Part shown: piece by piece, positions 59,150 to 64,000 of the stretch
Position numbering within the stretch: position 1 is the first letter of the stretch
How the letters are laid out: every line of letters starts with the position of its first letter
Assembly (NCBI GenBank): GCA_003313425.1
Contig: NHZP01000045.1
Location: 310,001-374,000, forward strand
From: Pseudopyrenochaeta lycopersici
Taxonomy: Eukaryota > Ascomycota > Dothideomycetes > Pleosporales > Pseudopyrenochaetaceae
Length of the DNA stretch: 64,000 nt
Direction: 5' to 3'
The notes under the pieces: model-generated
Seen by the model: only the letters and a program-made list of their open reading frames with translations
Database searches by the model: none
Told to the model about the DNA's origin: nothing
Translations under genes and position numbers: made by a program

Positions 59150-59899
59150 AGGATAACTAAGTGCACGCGTTGCAAAGGCTTAGGGTTAGTTAGAGACTTT
59201 AAGTGCACGTAGTGCGATAGCACAGGAGATAAGCCTCCTTAAAGCTAACAAATTAATTAGTCCCTAATAGCGATAGAAGAGTCGCACGAAGTAATCCTAT
59301 TCTGTGAAAACGTCTTTACAACATCTTAACTTTAACAGATTAAGTAATTATTAAGCTAGGATTCCTTTAACGCTTGTTTTGTGCATATTAGGAGCTCTTT
59401 ATATTACTAACTTAATTAAATAATACCTAAAAATATACTTTATTAAGCTTTATCTTTGTATCTCTATGCTTTTCGTTAAGCCCTCCTTCCGCTTACGTTA
59501 GCTTCGTCATGCTCCTGGAACGGCCGGCACATAAGACCGTGCTTAACATATTCTAAACATAACCTTTTGCTCCCGCGTGTCTGTAAGTGCACCTATTATT
59601 CAGCCTTAAAGCCACCCTGCAGCACTAACCTTAGAACGGAATATAATCTGCTGGATTACTTAACTATCAAGAACATGAGAACATTACGTTGTGTTCCTGC
59701 ATGTTTTATAATTAAGAGCAATTTTTCTTGTGCAAACAAATATACTATAGTTAGGCAGAGGGACTATGAAACCTCTATGTCGGAATCTATTCAACTCAAT
59801 ATAGTGACGAGGATGTCTCGCGTACCGAATTCGAATGAAATGAGCGTACATCTCCGCACCGCGATACATAACCATCCTGCATTATGCCGGCTTGCATAG
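59150..59899 (+). pseudogene. Unrecognised coding frame with a fading RIP gradient
   Basis: A single frame runs from about 59150 to the TAG at 59897. It begins CTRCKGLGLVRDFKCT with CxxC pairs. All internal stops are TAA/TAG and end by about 59490; the last 110 codons (59567-59896) are clean. No domain beyond the Cys pairs is recognised. Confidence 0.4.
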
Positions 59900-61140
59900 C
59901 ATGCGGCTAGGGTGCGGGCAATGTAGCGTTAGAGACAATCGATATACATTCTCGAGAATGTAATAGCGCAGAAACAGCCCATGTAGTGCAGCTACCAGAA
60001 CCCTGAATACCAGGAACCGTTCGTCTGCAAGCCTCTTTACACCTACAGGCATATCCGCGAAGAGGGGAATACTGCTGCTTCAAGCGACTGTGCTCGCCAA
60101 TTCTAGAGGAGTGCAGATAAGGCAGAGAGTGCGGGAGACTAGCAATCCCACTATCATAGCACTTTATGCTGTTATTTTCAGGTTACTATTAAACAGGACG
60201 GCGTGCTGATACTTAGCTGTAGTAGTTCTTAGTAATTCAACGTCTACTGTTAGTGTACAACTTCTCTAATTCTAACGGATTGCACCTTAAGGCATATGTT
60301 ATATAAACATAATGTAATTAGTAAAGGGGCTTAAGATAAATATTAAGTCTACAGACATTATTATGTGTTTAGCAGCGAGAGCCTTTAGCTTAAGATTAAC
60401 ACTGTTAAGATAAGAATAGGCAAAACTAGTCTAAGATGCAGTTTATCGCATTTCAATTCTAGTTAATCTAGTCTGCAAGCCTCCTCGCACCCCTAGGCGG
60501 CCTAGCAATTAACATCCTAGACAATCCTGCTGCTAGTTAGCTGCAGTATAAGGTGGCTTAATTTGCCGCTTATCTTACGTGAATTGCAGGGTTACTTATC
60601 CTCTAGGATATAAGAACAGCTACACTCTTATAAGTTTGCTAAGTTATAACTAGTTACTAGACACTCGCGCTCTCTTACAAACTGTCGCTTAACTTATATA
60701 CTACTTATTATAGCCTCGTTTAGTAATACTACCTCCCTAATTCCTTTACTTTTATCTAAGTAAAACTCTCTTCTAAACCTCCTTTTTTCTAGCTTTATGC
60801 CTATAATCTTGTCTGCCTAGCTACTTCTTATAGGTGTCCTAAGCCTCTATAGACAGCTATTATATATCTATAGTCTGCTTTTAATATTTAGGAAATATGC
60901 CTTAACGTATCTTTAGAGCTTAGTAGAAACCTACTTTAGTCAGCAAATCTGTTATTAGAAGCTGTATAGTATTAACCCCTAATAGATCTGTAGTTTTAAA
61001 GATTAAGGTACCCTATTACAATAAAGCCTATAATATACTTAATTTATAGGTAGGCTCTTAGCTATTTACACAGTTAGCACGCGCTTCCCTTACTATAGTT
61101 AACATTAAATCCTCTATACATAATAATAGACCTAGATTAC
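59900..61140. other. Unique patch, then RIPed tract; no gene supported
   Basis: 59900-60180 has normal composition. From about 60190 the sequence is RIP-like. The last part may hold the amino-terminal end of the BCS1-like gene. Confidence 0.35.
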
Positions 61141-61149
61141 ATACTAATA

Positions 61150-62280
61150 ATAAGTTACTATACTACTCCCCTTATAATAGCTACTCTTACTTCTAGTATA
61201 AATACTACCTGTTTATATTTAAACGTAAACAAAGTTAAAGAGAGTTTAGGAATATTAGAGAGGAAGCCTATATATTATATTTTAGGCAAAATTTAAGCGT
61301 TCTAAGGGAGCTCCTAGATAAGTGCTGCTAGTACTACTTAGGGTAGATATAGAATAAGACTTATATCTTTAACTATAATAGGAGTAGGTAGAGGCCTTCT
61401 AAGACGAAGAATAAAAGAGAGATGTTAACAGTTTTTATTAGTAAGAAACTAAAAGAGATGTTACTACGTAAGATAGCAGAGTTCCTAGATCCTAAAACTA
61501 GGATATAGTACACTATGCGCGGCCTTCCTTACTAATAAGGGTTGTTATTTTATAGACTACCTAGACCTAGGAAATCTAGCTTTACCCTTTCTATTACGGG
61601 TTAGTTTAGTTTAGACGTCTACGTTCTTACTATATCTAGCCTTAATAACTAGAGCCTAAAAACGCTCTTTGCTAAGCTCCTAGAGCGTTGTATTATTCTA
61701 CTTAAAGATGTTAATGTAGTTAGTCTGAATTGTACACAGGACAGTAATACAGATGCTAGGCAAAGCCCTAACTAGAATAGCCTTCCGCCTACGTTAGCTG
61801 TTAGAAAGGTAACTATATTAACCCTCCTTAATATTCTTAACAGTCTAGGATTACCTAAAGGCAGACTATTAATTATAATAACTAATTATGTTAGGCGCCT
61901 AGACCCCGCACTTATACGTTCTAGCTATACAGATATTAACGTTAAGTTTTAGCTAGCTAATAAGGACATAATTAGTTAGTTATTCTATCTTATCTATAAT
62001 CTAAGGCTAAGAACTATTATTAGCAGCAACTAACTAGAGCAGGATATTTATTAGGCTAGAAAGAAGGGGATTATAAATAACTATAATTTACCCTAACTAG
62101 CGTAAGAGTTTATAGCTAAAGTACTAAAGCTAGAGTTTAGTCTAGTAGAGCTTATATCCCTTTTACTAGTAAATAAGTAATTACCCTGCTGTACTATTAC
62201 TAGTGTGCATATATAGACAGAGAGGGTTAGAGAAGAAAGGAAGAAATTTAGGAGAGTATACTTATAGGCGCACGACAAAA
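61150..62280 (+). pseudogene. BCS1-like AAA ATPase, RIPed
   Basis: The plus-strand reading shows a BCS1_N-like part (FKRKQS.REFRNIREEAYIL near 61220-61280). LKEMLLRKIAEFLDPKTRI follows at about 61450-61505, then MRGLPYQ. A Walker A position reads FYRLPRPRKSS (about 61547-61580), in which Gly codons have become Arg. The block GRLLIIITNYVRRLDPALIR is at about 61860-61920, and the tail LANKDIISQLFYL. BCS1-type ATPases assemble complex III in mitochondria, but fungi carry many paralogues of unknown role. Loss of the P-loop glycines and many stops make this copy dead. Confidence 0.75.
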
Positions 62281-62336
62281 GCGATAGATTCTTAGACTAT
62301 TAATGCTGTATGCAGGGGTATGCGTAGCTATATTAA

Positions 62337-62695
62337 TGTGAAGAATCTTAAAAGCTATCAGTAAAGATAACTAATAAGATTATAAGGTTAGTTCTCTAGG
62401 ATAGAGTGAGGAACTAGATAGAAGGGGGTTTAATACTAAGATAGTAAGAGGGCGCTTCTGTAAAGAGTACTAAGAGTTAAGAATAATTAGTATTACTATT
62501 ACTATACTATAGAGTATAATATTAAGTTAAACACACTAAGCTATAAGAGCTTATTGTAACGATCTATATATATAACGCGCTTGTTGCGCTTACGTGACAT
62601 ATAACAGAGTAGAACACTAGCGCTTCCTAACTAGCTGCTAGCATCTCAGGCTCTCTCTCCTTATCTAGGATTCTAGATCCTAATACTATCCCCTT
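62337..62695 (-). repeat. Minus-strand Gypsy LTR, RIPed
   Basis: This is the complement of the element-2 type LTR. It runs TGTGAAGAATC to GATCCTAATA (CA to TA at the end). Purine-tract complement CTATCCCCTTCCTCC follows at 62696, so this is the 3' LTR of a minus-strand element. Confidence 0.85.
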
Positions 62696-63056
62696 CCTCC
62701 TTTAGGATTTATCTTAAATTACGTAATATGTAGCTAGATTAGTTTTAAAGGCAGCGTGCCTTACGTTTATAGTAATATAAGATAAAATATTATCTAAGTC
62801 CTAGATTTATAATCTGCGTCTTTATAATAAAATCCTCTATACTAAAACTATTACTAAATTTACCTATAATAAGTATTTTAGGGATAATATTATTTATTAT
62901 ATTATACTAAATTTAAACTTAAAATATACTAAATATACTTATTTAGGAAAGCTATATATAAATATATCCTAAGCTTCTCTAGATAAAACTTATAATAAGT
63001 ATTAGAAGAAGGTAGATAATAATAAGAAGTTACTAGTAACTGTAATCGCGCAGTTA
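62696..63056 (+). pseudogene. Copy of the Gypsy antisense CxxC gene, RIPed and cut by Tc1
   Basis: On the plus strand (antisense to its Gypsy) the reading matches the complement of 21150-21510 in element 2, with Cys codons partly mutated. It ends at TA 63055-63056, where a Tc1-like terminus begins. The rest of the Gypsy lies beyond or is lost. Confidence 0.7.
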
Positions 63057-64000
63057 CAGTCACAGGACAAAAGTCTGTTCGCCAAGGAGGTTAGCGTCCC
63101 TATCACCACTTAAACCCTCAACTTTAAAGCACTATAACATCACGTAGGATAGACTAAAGTAGATAATTTTTAGCGTAAATTAATTGTAATATACTTAATG
63201 TTTAGTCTAGTAACCCTGTGCAAGTCTTACAGCGTTAAGGCGGTGTAGCATGCTAGTAATTAGCTTACGGATTAGTAAGTTAGGGATAGCTGCCCACGCC
63301 TCTAATAACCCTATTTTAAAGCGATCCTAGTCATCTTCAGACTCTCCTATATATTTAAACTCAGGGTAGAGCTTATAAACCTTCTATTTAAGTGCCTACT
63401 AGAGATATTTAATTAAGTTAAGGTCTAGAGAATATAGTAGGAAGTTAACTGTCTATACGCTGTAAACCTCTAACTACTCCTTTAAGAGAGTAGTAGTATA
63501 GATACGTAAGTTATCCTATATAAACCTCTCGCTAGCTCTATATTAAGGCAATAGGCCTTCCTTAAGGGCCTAAGTATAACTCTATGCGCTATAGCCTTTA
63601 CGTTGTGCTAATAGATCGCGGGTTATAATTACTAGAGGACTACGCCCAACACGACCCCCTGCAGTTATCCATATTAACGCCTACACCATACGAGCAGATT
63701 AGCGAGCAGTAGTAACCTCATCTATTATCTCATGCCTCCATTTCTTATTAGGTAATCGCCATACCTATAGTGTGTCGTAGCCAGAGCCTTAGGCGATTAA
63801 GCACTCGTCGCTGAACCTAAAGACTGTCCTCTACTAATTAAAGCTATACTAATCTGCAGTAAACTTAAGACGTAAAATTACTATAGCTCTATTAATTTTT
63901 AGTCTGCGCTTTACTCTAAACTTATGTAATCTAGCTTTAAGGAGGGTACGTTAAATAGTCTTCTTTAATACATAGGGGGTAGCTTTATTAGCTACCTACA
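63057..64000 (-). mobile_element. Tc1/mariner-type element, RIPed, running off the window
   Basis: The left end CAGTCACAGGACAAAAGTC follows TA at 63055-63056 inside the Gypsy antisense gene. From about 63285 the sequence aligns with 50470-51012 (same transposase, minus strand), with differences nearly all CA to TA or TG to TA. It extends past the truncation point of that copy. The right end is outside the window. Confidence 0.8.

Overview
The window looks like a chromosome segment of a filamentous ascomycete (Pezizomycotina; a Dothideomycete is my guess, not shown). The evidence is short introns of 46-105 bp with GTRAGT donors and CTAAC/CTGAC-like branch points, secreted LysM and chitin-binding proteins, an F-box gene, and above all long AT-rich tracts in which CpA and TpG have become TpA. 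That is the signature of repeat-induced point mutation (RIP). In those tracts genes keep their frame but are full of TAA/TAG stops, so ordinary ORF calling finds almost nothing. No tRNA, rRNA or CRISPR array was recognised. || Layout. 1-12850: an old RIP-damaged chromodomain Gypsy retrotransposon (1-3306 plus 10324-11260 or beyond), broken by a DNA element with 51-bp inverted repeats (1673-2799) and by a complete second Gypsy (3307-10318; 436-bp LTRs, ACTAT target duplication). 12850-15033: a unique island with one small secreted protein gene (14109-14756). 15034-21991: a complete, milder-RIPed Gypsy (393-bp LTRs, CTCGT duplication). 22126-24060: LTRs and gag of two more copies. 24061-29772: a DUF3435-type tyrosine recombinase pseudogene (the family of Starship captains), interrupted by a Fot1/pogo transposon and a solo LTR. 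29855-34560: RIPed or broken genes and a pogo-type transposase. 35130-45436: the main healthy gene island, holding an F-box protein, a four-LysM secreted protein, a LysM-CBM18 protein and a large ten-exon secreted protein that fuses a NucA/NucB-like DNase region, chitin-binding domains, GH18 chitinase and a Cys-rich tail. 45700-54480: a Copia fragment and several Tc1/mariner and Fot1 copies. 54560-62300: RIPed remnants of a protein kinase, a BCS1-like AAA ATPase and unknown genes. 62337-64000: a minus-strand Gypsy end cut by a Tc1-like element that runs off the window. || Working together. The three chitin-related genes form a compact locus. The LysM-CBM18 gene and the DNase-chitinase gene are divergent across 710 bp and probably co-regulated. 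The architecture resembles killer-toxin-like (zymocin-type) subgroup C chitinases, in which chitin binding and hydrolysis are thought to let a nuclease reach a competitor's cytoplasm. LysM partners may bind or mask chitin. The recombinase remnant to the left raises an untested possibility that part of the region was once cargo of a Starship-like element. Several transposon families are present both as heavily RIPed and nearly undamaged copies, giving internal before/after comparisons.
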